A DNA stretch of 64,000 nucleotides, from assembly GCA_012861695.1 (NCBI GenBank), contig JAAOOA010000399.1, positions 8,990,147 through 9,054,146 on the forward strand, read 5' to 3'. The position numbers and the translations under genes were made by a program. This document shows positions 25,133 through 36,214 of this stretch, one piece after another (within the stretch, counting starts at the first letter, position 1; every line of letters starts with the position of its first letter). The notes beneath the pieces were generated by a model. The model did no database searches. It had not been told where the DNA came from and saw nothing but the letters and a program-made list of their open reading frames with translations. The DNA is from Trematomus loennbergii. Its lineage: Eukaryota; Chordata; Actinopteri; Perciformes; Nototheniidae.

Positions 25133-25905
25133 GGTTTCTCAATCGCGAGTAAAGCTGCTGCAGAGCCACTATTTCAAGCATACTACGTCATCGAGTGCCG
25201 CCGAAGTACTGTTCCAATCTCCAGCATACTTGGAAATCTACCGAGCCCGGCGTACTCCGTTTGGAGAAATATCGGGTGTTTCTCAATCGCGAGTACGCTT
25301 GCTTGGTAGCACATGTCTGCCGAGCATCTTGCTTCAGAAGCGAGTCAAGAATACTTCCTGGCATTCGGAAAACGAAGTGTGGAACACGCTAGCAAGTGTG
25401 CAGGTGTGCGTCATATGAGAGGCCCCGCCTTACATCTTCCGCCACAGATTTGGAGAAATTGGTCCGTGCGCAAAGCATTGTGGGGATTTTAAGGCCGCGA
25501 AGTCTACTCATGTGCACACTCGATATTTCTCCAAACGGAGTACGCCGGGCTCGGTAGATTTCCAAGTATACTGGAGATTGGAACAGTACTTCGGCGGCAC
25601 TCGATGACGTAGTATGCTTGAAATAGTGGCTCGGAAGCAGCTTTACTCGCGATTGAGAAACACCCATCGACTCCGCGGTCTTAAAATCCCCACAATGCTT
25701 TGCGCACGGACCAATTTCCCCAAATCTGTGGCGGAAGATGTAAGGCGGGGCCTCTCATATGACGCACACCTGCACACTTGCAAGCCTGTTCCACTCTTTG
25801 TTTTCCGAATGTCAGGAAGTATTCTTGACTCGCTTCTGAAGCAAGATGCTCGGCAGACATGTGCTACCAAGCAAGCGTACTCGCGATTGAGAAACACCCA
25901 CAGAC
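25133..25905. mobile_element. Self-nested pair of inverted-repeat elements (A-B-A'-B')
   Basis: The four blocks are A 25133-25268, B 25269-25507, A' 25527-25667 and B' 25668-25905; A' and B' are inverted copies of A and B. Both A and B begin with a version of GGGTGTTTCTCAATCGCGAG. The simplest reading is an element A+B' of about 375 bases into which another copy (B+A', its reverse complement) inserted. The inner copy is flanked by ATC on both sides and the outer by ACA on both sides, consistent with 3-bp target duplications. Reading frames seen on both strands repeat the same peptides because of this symmetry and are not genes. Confidence 0.8.
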
Positions 25906-26221
25906 AGAGAGGGCGGGACACGGGGGAACGGCGAGACAGCAGTGGTTGAAACAAAGCGGTTTGTTTTTGACTGGCACCATATGGCGCTGACTGGCACGGT
26001 TGAGGAGTGAAGATCAGTTGAACGTTTCTGTGACTCCGCCCAGCGGCTGCTCTTCTGAGAGGCACCTTTCTGACAGCTCTGTCTACTGGGAAACGCGCTA
26101 AAAGTCCTTCTGGAGGTAAGCAACACTACACAATTTCACCAAGTCTGAGAGTAAATAGATAATAGACCCAATCACAGTGAATGTTCAAAACATTTTTATT
26201 TTCATCTCACAGTGCACCTAT

Positions 26222-26718
26222 TTAAAGTGGACCTATCATGCTATATTTGAATAATATAGTGTAGGACCATACCTATATAAGGCATATTTATACTTTTTTT
26301 TTTTCAAAATACCAAACAGATCATGCATTTTAGCCATGCCTCATTTTGCTCAATTTGACATTTTTTAGCTCTGTTTTTGCAAGGGCAGATTCAGTGAGAA
26401 CAGCATCATCTACAGGCCTGGCATATGTACTACAGCATCTCCAGCGCTTTCGAACGGCAATGGCCGTGGCTGTCTCCTCCTGATTGGTGGAGTTGGCCCA
26501 ATAGCCGTAGCGCCACTGTCCTGACGTCAGGACAGTGTTCAAATCTGGATCAGTTTTCATCAGATCCGTTGCAGCCCCTTTTTTAGAGATTTGGGTATGG
26601 AGGAAAATAGAGAGGGTTGTGTTTTCTGACACTTGGTGAGTTCCCTGGAACACCGGGGACACATATTCATGTATAAAAGACGTACAAAAGTGCATTTTGC
26701 ATGATAGGTCCCCTTTAA
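26222..26718. mobile_element. TTAA-flanked element, short copy; same family as 10368-11058
   Basis: The tips TTAAAGTGGACCTATCATG and CATGATAGGTCCCCTTTAA are shared with the copy in the rhobtb3 intron, but this copy lacks the 190-base block after the left tip. The minus-strand frame of about 80-100 residues seen in the other copy is also open here, with few changes. Confidence 0.8.
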
Positions 26719-27104
26719 GTAATCATAACACAAAGCTAAAAGTTAATCTGTTTTTCCTTTCTCTTTTCAAGAATGCTTCAGAGGATGGCTGAATTCACAA
26801 AACGTGGAGAAGACCGAGAGGGAGAAGTTGGCCGGTTACTACATTTCACAAAAAATACAGGACGTTGTGAAAAGCGGAAAGAAACAGTTGAAGGAAATTG
26901 CTTAAAAATATGAAGTAATGGGGGTTTTGAAAATGTTTTCAAATTTGTGTTAATGTTCATTGTGTGTTATAAATTATTTTCCTGCTTCTAATCATTTGAT
27001 CTATGAGTGTTTATTTACAGACAATACATTCTATACATTCTGGTACCTTTCTGGTAAGGTAGGTGCTCTGATCTGAAATGATAGATGTTCTAGAACTAAT
27101 GGTG

Positions 27105-27365
27105 ACCAGCTAGACCACTGTGACCAAACCAGCTATCCTGACCAGCTAGACCAGCTAGACCACAGTGACCACCAGCTTTTACCAGCTAAACCAGCTATCC
27201 CGACCAGCTAATGGTAACCAGCTAGACCACTGTGACCAAACCAGCTATACTGACCAGCTAGACCACTGTAACCACCAGCTTTTACCAGCTAAACCAGCTA
27301 TCCCGACCAGCTAATGGTGACCAGCTAGACCACTGTGACCAAACCAGCTATCCTGACCAGCTAAA
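27105..27365. repeat. ACCAGCTA-based tandem repeat
   Basis: Three imperfect tandem blocks of roughly 70-110 bases made of ACCAGCTAGACCAC, GTGACC(A)AAACCAGCTATCC and CTTTTACCAGCTAAACC; it is the right arm of the composite element. Confidence 0.85.
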
Positions 27366-27742
27366 GTGTCCAAATCCCCTCTTAACCAGCAACTAATCCA
27401 GCCTTGTTGGTCTAAGCTGGTTTTTTCAGCAGGGCTCATTCAAAAATGTTTGTCAATTTCGGAATTATATATATATGATATGTGTTGATTATAACTATTG
27501 ATGCATTAAAGTATTATCAAAGCTGGTAAAGGTGCAGCTTTAATCACTTTGTGTACTGCAGGGTAGCTTGTGTATCTACTCCAGGTGTAACTGAAGTATT
27601 ACTTAAGTGTTGATTATATTTCACATCATTGATTATATTTCACATCATTAATCCAAACCAGTAACTAAAGGTACAAAATAAATGTAGTGAAGTAAGAGTA
27701 CACAATTGACCTCTGAATTGTGTACCAAGTAGCAAAAAATTG

Positions 27743-27744
<2 letters not shown>

Positions 27745-27789
<45 letters not shown>
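27745..27789. repeat. (AT)n microsatellite
   Basis: Pure AT dinucleotide run of about 45 bases inside the right half of the hAT-like element. Confidence 0.95.
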
Positions 27790-27792
<3 letters not shown>

Positions 27793-27899
27793 TCTCAAAT
27801 GTGTACTTAAGTACAGTACTTGAGTTTATGTACATAGTTACATAGCTCAGATTATTTTATTATATACATTTATCTTTCATTACTGGCAGTGTAATTGGT

Positions 27900-28015
27900 C
27901 TACGAGTAGCCTACTGTCAAAGCAGTTGAACAAAGCGGAACTGTTTATTTCCGTTTTCAGAGAGGACCGGACACTATTTCAAGAGCACCGCTGAGCTCCG
28001 CAGTGCTGTCTGTCG
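27900..28015 (+). promoter_or_regulatory. nudt2: Probable nudt2 promoter and first non-coding exon
   Basis: A GC-richer stretch ends at a strong donor (CTGTCG followed by GTGAGG at 28016) some 850 bases before the nudt2 start codon. A second small non-coding exon (28703-28730, between CCCCCTCAG and GTGAGT) lies between. Both are inferred from splice signals only. Confidence 0.45.
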
Positions 28016-28829
28016 GTGAGGAACAAACAACGATTTAGCAAATATTTCACAGTGAACCGTAAGTAAAACACTGACATATTTTAAGTTAAGTCACTGAGAT
28101 AGTCGTCAAACCAGCAGTATGTGTTCCTTGATGGTAGAACAGCGAACATGTCTGTAGAGTTAGAACAGAAAGTGAAGCCTGCCGAGGTTTGACAGCGAAT
28201 CTGTGCCAGTGGAGAAGTGAGATACTGTTGCATGTTATCAAATCTGATCATTGTTTTGGCCTGGTAAATAATCCCACTGTTGCAGCAGTGTTGGGTCTGT
28301 CTCGCTGTAAAATCCATCACAGAATCAGCACAAGTTACAACGTGCTAGCTAACGCCTGTTTGAAAAAAACATGTTCTACCACAGGTGGAATAAGTCACGT
28401 CACTGTTTGGAAACCCTCTGTTGCAAGTAAAACTCCTGCATTCATAAACATACCTAACCAAAGTGCCATGGTAACAGTTTTAAATATACTACCAAAAGTT
28501 TAAAACAATAAAAAAATATGTAGCTCTATATGCACAGAATATGCATTGGTTTAACCAGTAAAATACACTTGAAACTACTCTGCTTTTCCTTGCCAAACAG
28601 CATGTTGAACATTTTTGTCCATCTACCATTAGAACATTGTGAAAAAGTAATAACCCATATTGCGTGTAATATTATTTTATAATGTAACAGTTTCCCCCTC
28701 AGCAGTGCAAAGGTCTTCCCTGGAAGAGTGGTGAGTCTAATATCTACGTTAACAGGTGAGCTCCACTGACAAGGGGTTTGACTAAGTAGCTTTTTGCTTT
28801 CTATAGGGGAATTCCATAATCAAACATAA

Positions 28830-29420
<591 letters not shown>

Positions 29421-29616
29421 ACCCAAATGTACACGCTGCAGAAGGCATGGTAAAAGAAGGGGAAGCGTCTGCTGGTATGAGGGACCTCAGACTTTGGTTT
29501 ATCAGAGCACTAATGTAACAGAGTGTCTCTACTGTATAAGGTAAAGCTGAGTATATTCTCTTTTTTATAAGACAAAGGTTAAATTGAAGAAAAGATACAA
29601 CACTACATGATTCTAA

Positions 29617-29668
29617 AATAAATTGGCTACCCTAGTTTTGAATACATAAATGTGAACAAGTAAATAAA
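29617..29668 (+). terminator. Candidate nudt2 poly(A) signals
   Basis: Two AATAAA hexamers (29617-29622 and 29663-29668) follow the stop codon by about 200-250 bases. Confidence 0.5.
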
Positions 29669-30154
29669 CCATAACATAAAGCAAGGAGACAGTTACTCAC
29701 TTACTTACTGGATACAAATACAATGTAAGTAGTAGATGCTGCCACAGGGTGGCGACAAAACAAGCAATATCTTTGATGTACATTGGTCACCAAAGATTAC
29801 AAAACACTGCAAGCTGTAGAAACACAACCCAGATGTGCAATGAGCTCAGAAACAGTCTCAGGCCTTTTTTCAGCTCTCAGTATCCAAATAAAAGCGAGAG
29901 ATACATCAATCACCTTTGCAAATGAGTTTCTGTCAAGACATTTTAGAGAGGCCATTATTATGCAATGACTCTGGGAGATCATGCATCTCAAACAATGGAC
30001 ATTAGGTTAACCATTATTTAGGGATAATATACTGAACTATTTATTATATAGCTCTTTTACAAATATATTTTATAAAGCCATTTGCAAACATGCAGCATTA
30101 CCACATCATACATTAGATTGTGGGATTTGAACTAGGTGTTTGCCACTCATGATA

Positions 30155-30690
30155 AAATAATAATAAATGATATTTATATAGCGCCTTTCAAGGGACCCAA
30201 GGTCGCTGTACATGGTGGACAAACAAAACAAACAGACAATCAAAGGGCAAACAAAAAGTAAAAGGAAGCCGGGGGACCAAGAAAGGCCTAGGGCCCGAAG
30301 GCCAGGGTGAACAGGTGTGTTTTTAATGATGATTTGAAGATGTCCAGGGAGGCAGCATTACGGATCTCGGCAGGAAGTGCATTCCAGAGGGTGGGGGCCG
30401 CAACACTGAACGCCCTGTCACCAACAGTTCGGAGTCGAGAGCGGGGGATGGAGAGCAGGCCCGTGTCTGAGGACCGCAGACTCCGAGAAGGGGTGTAGGG
30501 ATGGAGGAGGTCCGATAAGTACTGGGGGGCGAGGGTATGGAGGGACTTGTACGTGAGGAGGAGTGTTTTATACTGAATCCGGGACTTGACCGGCAGCCAG
30601 TGTAAGTGGTTGAGGCTTGGTGCGGGTGAGAAGCCTGGCGGCAGAGTTCTGGACGTATTGGATGCAAAATGATGAAGATTGATAGTACTA
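30155..30690 (-). mobile_element. 5'-truncated L2/CR1-like LINE, C-terminal reverse transcriptase tail
   Basis: Read on the minus strand, this encodes the C-terminal end of a non-LTR reverse transcriptase: QNSAARLLTRT, then after a small internal deletion LHWLPVKSRIQYK, LLTYKSL, LAPQYLSDLL, YTPSRSLRSSD, DRAFSVAAPTLWNALP and SSLKTHLF, ending in a stop near 30290. The 3'UTR continues to about 30155 with ATATAAATATC. The 5' part (endonuclease and most of the RT) is missing, so it is a dead copy. The clade is judged from this motif string only. Confidence 0.75.
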
Positions 30691-31566
30691 CAGGCAGGAG
30701 GAACATATCTATCTTTGAGTTTGAGGTTAACTGTCCCTTTAAGCTAATCCTTAAAACAAAACCAAGTTTTTAGGACAAACAATGTTATAAAACCAGGCAG
30801 CATTGACATAAATCTCATTTTAAGATGGCACGATTGAGCAGAGGTTTTATGTACAGTCACCGTGGACATGTTATTAATCCAGGCAGAATCTGTAGATTCA
30901 AAGCATTTTTTTAATCCAATCTGACCCCCTCATGTTGTTCAACAACCTAAAAGTAATTTGAAAGTTAGATGATGGAATATAGTCCTAAAGAGCAGGAAGA
31001 ACCAAAAATACATTTAATCAACACTGCTTTTTCTCTCACTAGGGAAGAGTGAAATTAAAGACAGGCTTTTATACTTGACCCTGGTCACTGTGACAGTCAC
31101 ATTGTACTACAAACAGGAACATTCTGCTCTCAATGCCACACGCAGGATTAATGGCCCCTGTCGAAGGGATAAAATTAAAGTAATTAAAGAAACAATTGTG
31201 TTTTTGCAACTCATAAGTACTCTCCTCAATTAACAGACATTTTAAGGACACGGGATAGAGCAGTGAGCTGGAGGTCAGTGAGAGACTTTCATGAGGCATA
31301 AACATTATACAATCAAGTAACACTGTGCATCGAGCAGCTGAACTATTGCTTTGAGACCCATCAGGGCATCATTAAAGCAGTAATTAATTCCATGCCTGGT
31401 TGAGCAGAAAAGCTCCTCTCCCGGTTCCAAAACACAGCTAATTGTTCTGAATTTAAATTAGAGTTCCCTTTGCGAATAAACATTTTGCTTTGCACCTTAC
31501 TAGTTTATGTATCATCTTATAAGCTGTGAAATATCTTAAAATCATCTCTATGCGATCAGTTGTAAT

Positions 31567-31735
31567 CAATGGAGGAAAAAGTACTCAGAATTTATATTTT
31601 AGGTAAAATAGCAATACTAGATTGTAAAGATACTTTGTTACAAGTAAAAGTCCTTCATTCAAAATTCAAATTGAAGAAGTATTGGCATCCAAATAAATGT
31701 ATACAAAAGTAAAGTACTTGTTAGACGTATTGACC
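31567..31735. mobile_element. hAT-like element fragment
   Basis: AATGGAGGAAAAAGTACTCAG at the left and TACAAGTAAAAGTCCTTCA, GAAGTATTGGCATC and AAAGTAAAGTACTTG within match the family at 18336-18851 (inverted). The other end is not recognisable. Confidence 0.6.
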
Positions 31736-32769
31736 CCTTAAGAATGATTACCATTAAAATTAATCAGAATGGCATGGAGGCAGAAATATCAGATATCTCA
31801 ACATCAGGACAAATAAACCAATGCATGGCTAGATACCACTGATTAGGTAAATTGGCTGATCCAACACTTTAAGCTAATACATTAATTAAAAACGACTAAT
31901 CATGACCAGAGTACTAAATAAGGTAAGAACTTTTCAAAAGGCCTCAATGACATACCGTTTTATTTTGAAGGAGTTTCCAACTTAACCACATTAACTGTAT
32001 GCCCCTCATTTGCATATCACTCACTACAATATTTCCTATCCAAAAACCAACTTGCTGTGCTTCGTCCTTTTTCCGTGACGTTCACTAAGCAACAGTGATC
32101 AGAGCTACAATGCAAATAAACCCAACAATGTCATTTATTTATTTTTACAATAGAAACTTTATGAGTGACATTTGCATCCTATCAAACACAAAATGATAAG
32201 GAAAAAATACATAAAAACCAAATAAAACCCAACAAGGACAGCATTAACATCAAAAGGTGAGGACGCATTGTGGACACACACAGGTCAGTCCATGTGTGTG
32301 ACCATGTGAAGGCCCATACTTTAAAAAATGACACACTTGTGCACACACATGCTTACACACAACCAGATTAAATGAACTAAATGGTTTCATTCAGGCCTTT
32401 GTATGGAACCGTTTGTAGGGAAGATCCTCAACATCTTAGACCACAGTCCTTTTTAGTGTGTCACTTTTTAGGTTGAGTTAAGAAAATTAAAATCCCTCTG
32501 AGATATATAATTGTTTTTTTGCTCTTTTCCCTCAAAAGGCCTCCTGAGCTTTTCTTTTCCTGTCCTCATTATAAAACAAGGCATACATTTGACTAAAAAA
32601 AAAGAAGGAGCATTTAAGATTGAAAAGCTCTAAACTGATCATTGAATTGCTATCATAAGGGCAACACTAAGCCTAAACGTTACCCTAACACAAACAATAA
32701 CGCTGATTCTGATTTCTACATTTGTGATAGGACACAACTGTTAAATTAAAGAGGATAACATTATTGGAA

Positions 32770-33430
32770 ACACCCTTATTTGCTTTCTTGCCTAGAGTTG
32801 GTTGAGAAGACAGATACCAATCTCACATCTGTCTGATAAATGTGAAGCTAATGCCAGCAGCCATTTAGCTTAGCTTAGCACAAAGACTGGAAAAAGAGGG
32901 AAACATACAGCCTGGCTCTGTCCAAAGGTAAACTACAGGAAGTCATGTCTCCAGGCCAAGAAAACGGCCTTCTCTCTTTCACAATTATTTTTTTATCTTT
33001 TTCAGTTTCCCTTTATTTAGAGCTAAAACATGTGATTTTTGGTGCAAAGCGAAGCTAACCAGCTTATGGCCTTGGCTTCATATAGAAAAGGTGAAAATAG
33101 GTGCGGTGAAAAAAAGGAGTTTGACATTTTGGGAAATACACTTTTTAGCTTTCTGGTTAAGGAGTGTGATGACAATATAATTAGCATGTTTCTCTGTTTA
33201 AACAATGCTACAGCCAGCAACCTGTTAGCTAAGTTTAGCATAAAGCTAGCCTGGCGCTGTTCTATGATACCAAAGTCAGCCTCATATCAGCTTCTCTAAA
33301 GCTTACTCAATAAGACGTAACAGCCTGTTTGTTGAATCTGCACAAAACTCATAAAAGTAAAAGGGGACAATTTGCTGTTTAATAGGGCTGAGGTTAAATA
33401 GCAAGACAAAGCCAAGCTAACTGTTTCCCC
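32770..33430. repeat. Two degenerate copies of an interspersed fish repeat (GCTTAGCTTAGC type)
   Basis: Both halves carry versions of one string: 32780-32930 has TTGCCTAGAGTTGG..., ATTTAGCTTAGCTTAGCACAAAGACTGG and CCTGGCTCTGTCC; 33115-33265 has TTTGACATTTTGGGAAATACACTT, CTGTTAGCTAAGTTTAGCATAAAG and CTGGCGCTGTT. This string is a familiar dispersed repeat in percomorph fish; I do not know its class. Confidence 0.55.
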
Positions 33431-36214
33431 CTCTTTTCAGCGAAGAAAGTGGTATAGATATTCTTAGCCACCAAAAATCTGCATACTTCCTAAAATGTCA
33501 AACTAGTACATTAGCAGATACACATGAATTCAGTACATGTCATCACTTTTTCTACTTCTTGTGGATGGGCAAAAAAATGTGGACCACATCAAGAAAAGTT
33601 CAAAATCTCTGGCCTTAATCCCTTTCCTGTTGTGCCTTGATATCAAATCCATTAAAGATCCGGTTCAGGAGTAGATTTCCTCTCTGTCCTCAACAGAATC
33701 CAGTCTCTGTGAGCCTCCGAAGCGCAAGGCCAGGAGGAAATGTTTCACTCCTTTGGCTTCACATTAAAATCCAAAAGGTAGAGTAAATTCACACAGCATT
33801 AAATCCACCACATGCATCCATTGCTCCGTAGTCTTTAAAATGAACCTTTGTGGGGCTGCACTTGGTTTCCTTGGCATAAAATCCATCTGTTTGAGTCAAA
33901 GGTTTGCACAGTGCTCTGCTCTGTGAAAAGGGCAACAGATTTAATACCCACAGCCATAAGAACAACTCAAAATGTGTGTGGTTTACTCTATGCCACGCGA
34001 GTACTATAATCACATTATGCTGTTCAGTGTGTCCAAAAGTTTAATACTCAGAGGGCGTTTTCTTTTTTCATTCAGTTAAATCCTCAGCCAGTTCAGGCCT
34101 CACCAACACGGCACTAGAACACTGTGCAAACACACAATGGTTTCTCCACTGGACAAAGTCTAAAAGGTCATTTGGACAAACTCACTGGTTTGACACAAGT
34201 CTGCACTTGTTCCAGGGACCGGAACAAGAAAACCCTGACATTGTCGACAGATGAATAGTAAATGTAAATATACACGCGCACACACAGAAACACACAACAC
34301 GCAATCAGTGTTATAATCATTCAAATGCAAATGGTAGCTAAGCTGCATGTTGATTCCATCCCTGTCGTTAAACGGACAGCCACTTAAGCTTAGTCTGAGT
34401 AACGGAGAAAAAAAAACGTAACATTTTCACATCTATGGAAAGATAGTGTGAGCATTATCTGACAGAAAATGTCGCTTCAGGTGTGTTTTGATTTTCTAAA
34501 TATGACATATGACAACCAAAAAAGGAGCCAAATCAGGACCAACAGCAGCACCCAGTCATGTGTTAACACGCTGGCTGTGGGTTTAGAGACTTTCACTTCA
34601 CTCTCTGCCCTCGGCAACCACCCAGTGATGCAGAAAGTAAGAAGATGAGGTGGAGGTGAGGAGCAATTGTAATGTAAGAGTTTCTCTTTGACTGTTTTTT
34701 CTCTCTCAGTGAAAGTCTATTGAGGCCCTGAGGTTTAAGAGGCAGAGAGAGGTATAGGAGACGACAACCCCTAACTGAAAGACGCTGCTTAGAGGGATCA
34801 AAAGGGAGCAGTCGTGATGAACACTACTGAAGGGGGGTTCAAGAGGACGGGGACTATGTTGATTGCATTAGTCGAACAGACAGGCGGGAGAGGGACAGAG
34901 ATATTCTGCCACAATGATGGACAGTGACAGGACGAACTGGCCAGCTCATCGACTGGTTAATGAGCCAAACAGAAAAGAGTCCATCAGTCTAAGCCCACCG
35001 ATAATTCAAGGGACAAGTCTGGAACGACAGACTCTCAACCAACCAAAGGAAGAACAATAAAAAACAGCAACAAATAAAGACACGGGTGGATGGAGACAAT
35101 CTATTACACAAAACCAGACAATCTGACTAACCAGACGAAGAGCTGGCCAGCTACAGGGGTTCAGGAGACCACCACATGGACAGCTTGTTTTCATCATTTA
35201 TCAAGACAATTGTGTTGATTTGCGGGAGGTTATTTAGAGCTAACATGTGATTTTTATCTTTGGGAAATTCTTATACGTAATCAAAAACTAGGATTTTCCA
35301 CCATACACCTAACTGCTATGGCCTCTCCCATGAGGTAATTACTCTAACTCCTAGAAGTTTTGCACTTCAGCTTTCATAAGTAATACACCGTTATTGTTAC
35401 GACTGAAAATGCCGAATCATAAAAGAAGAAGTGATTAAAAGACCTGGAAAGATTCCAAAAACAAGAATTTATTTTTGTAAATTAAAACGAAATTGAAGTA
35501 GAGATGGCCCTATGGTTTAAAGCCTACATCTTTATGCATCTGCATCCAAGAAGCAAGACCAACCCAACTACAGTTAAAAGATAGACAAACTGGCGCAGTT
35601 ACCAAAACAAAAGCAAGTCAAATGTTATACCAGTACCGAAAATGTTAATGACAGACGAAATTCAACCATACGAATGAAAAAAACAAGAGTTTTAAAACAG
35701 GGCAATAACTAGAGTTAAAAACAAAGATGGATATATTTCGTTTTTGGGCTGTTTTGCCTCATCTAGAGTCAGTAACTTGTAATATGATAAATCGCGCAGT
35801 AATACCGCTCTATTGTGCAGTGGCATGCTATAATTTCTGCAATCATAAAAAGGTGAAATATAATGTTAACTCAAAAACACTTTGGGGGGGGAAGGGGGTG
35901 CTCTCAAACAGTGCTGGAATAATTTCAATCTCTGCGAAACATCTGATGGCAGACAGAGTGCAAGCTGTAATTAAGGCAAACGGTGGAAACACCAAAACTC
36001 TGACGATCATTGAAAACGGTACCAAAACTTTTCTGAAAAAGTAATAGCACTACTATTTGACCATTTGTATTATTTTAATAAATGATGAAACGTTTTTGGC
36101 AGTTTACCTTTGACCCCACTGTATGTGCAAACACACACACACACCAGACGAAACACACAAAAAGGAGGGCTTTGGGAGGGGGGAGTTGGCAAGGAGGAGT
36201 CATCATCCAGATCA

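Larger units (their letters stand above)
24743..27434. mobile_element. Composite element with CCCTGCTGAAAAAACCAGC terminal inverted repeats and AGCTGGT satellite arms
   Basis: The left tip CCCTGCTGAAAAAACCAGC (24743-24761) and right tip GCTGGTTTTTTCAGCAGGG (27416-27434) are exact inverses. The left arm is a minisatellite of 11-base TTAGCTGGTGT / 12-base TTAGGCTGGTGT units. The right arm is built of ACCAGCTA units in a roughly 110-base higher-order repeat. Between the arms lie the self-nested element at 25133-25905 and the TTAA element at 26222-26718. No transposase is recognised. The superfamily is uncertain. Confidence 0.7.
24596..27845 (-). mobile_element. hAT-like element split by a 2.7 kb insertion
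   Basis: 24596-24742 is the reverse complement of the right part of the element at 18336-18851 (GTACTTTTACTTTTGGTACT and neighbours). 27435-27845 resembles the left part in the same inverse orientation, including the CTTTACCAGCTTTGAT segment near 27517-27532 (inverted). The sequence between them, 24743-27434, is a distinct element with its own terminal repeats. The outer element is therefore the oldest layer of this nest. Confidence 0.6.
30700..36214 (-). other. Intergenic sequence and probable long ube2r2 3'UTR, with repeats
   Basis: The ube2r2 stop is at 36215. Candidate minus-strand poly(A) signals (TTTATT on plus) occur at about 35467, and at about 32137 just where a run of unique-looking sequence ends. 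A long 3'UTR is usual for vertebrate UBE2R2, so much of this stretch may be transcribed, but the end cannot be fixed. It also holds an hAT-like fragment (31567-31735) and old repeats at 32770-33430. Small reading frames here (for example at 35727-36044) look non-coding. Confidence 0.4.

Noticed and set aside
25104..26126. Several overlapping frames of 60-140 residues on both strands with near-identical peptides
   Set aside because: The recurring peptides arise because the region is a self-nested inverted element; the same bases are read on both strands. There is no recognisable protein family.
30307..30706. Proline/serine-rich minus-strand frame of 127 residues
   Set aside because: It is an off-frame reading of the LINE reverse-transcriptase tail; the real motif lies in the other minus-strand frame.
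35727..36044. 105-residue plus-strand frame
   Set aside because: No family resemblance; it is antisense within the likely ube2r2 3'UTR and contains homopolymer runs.
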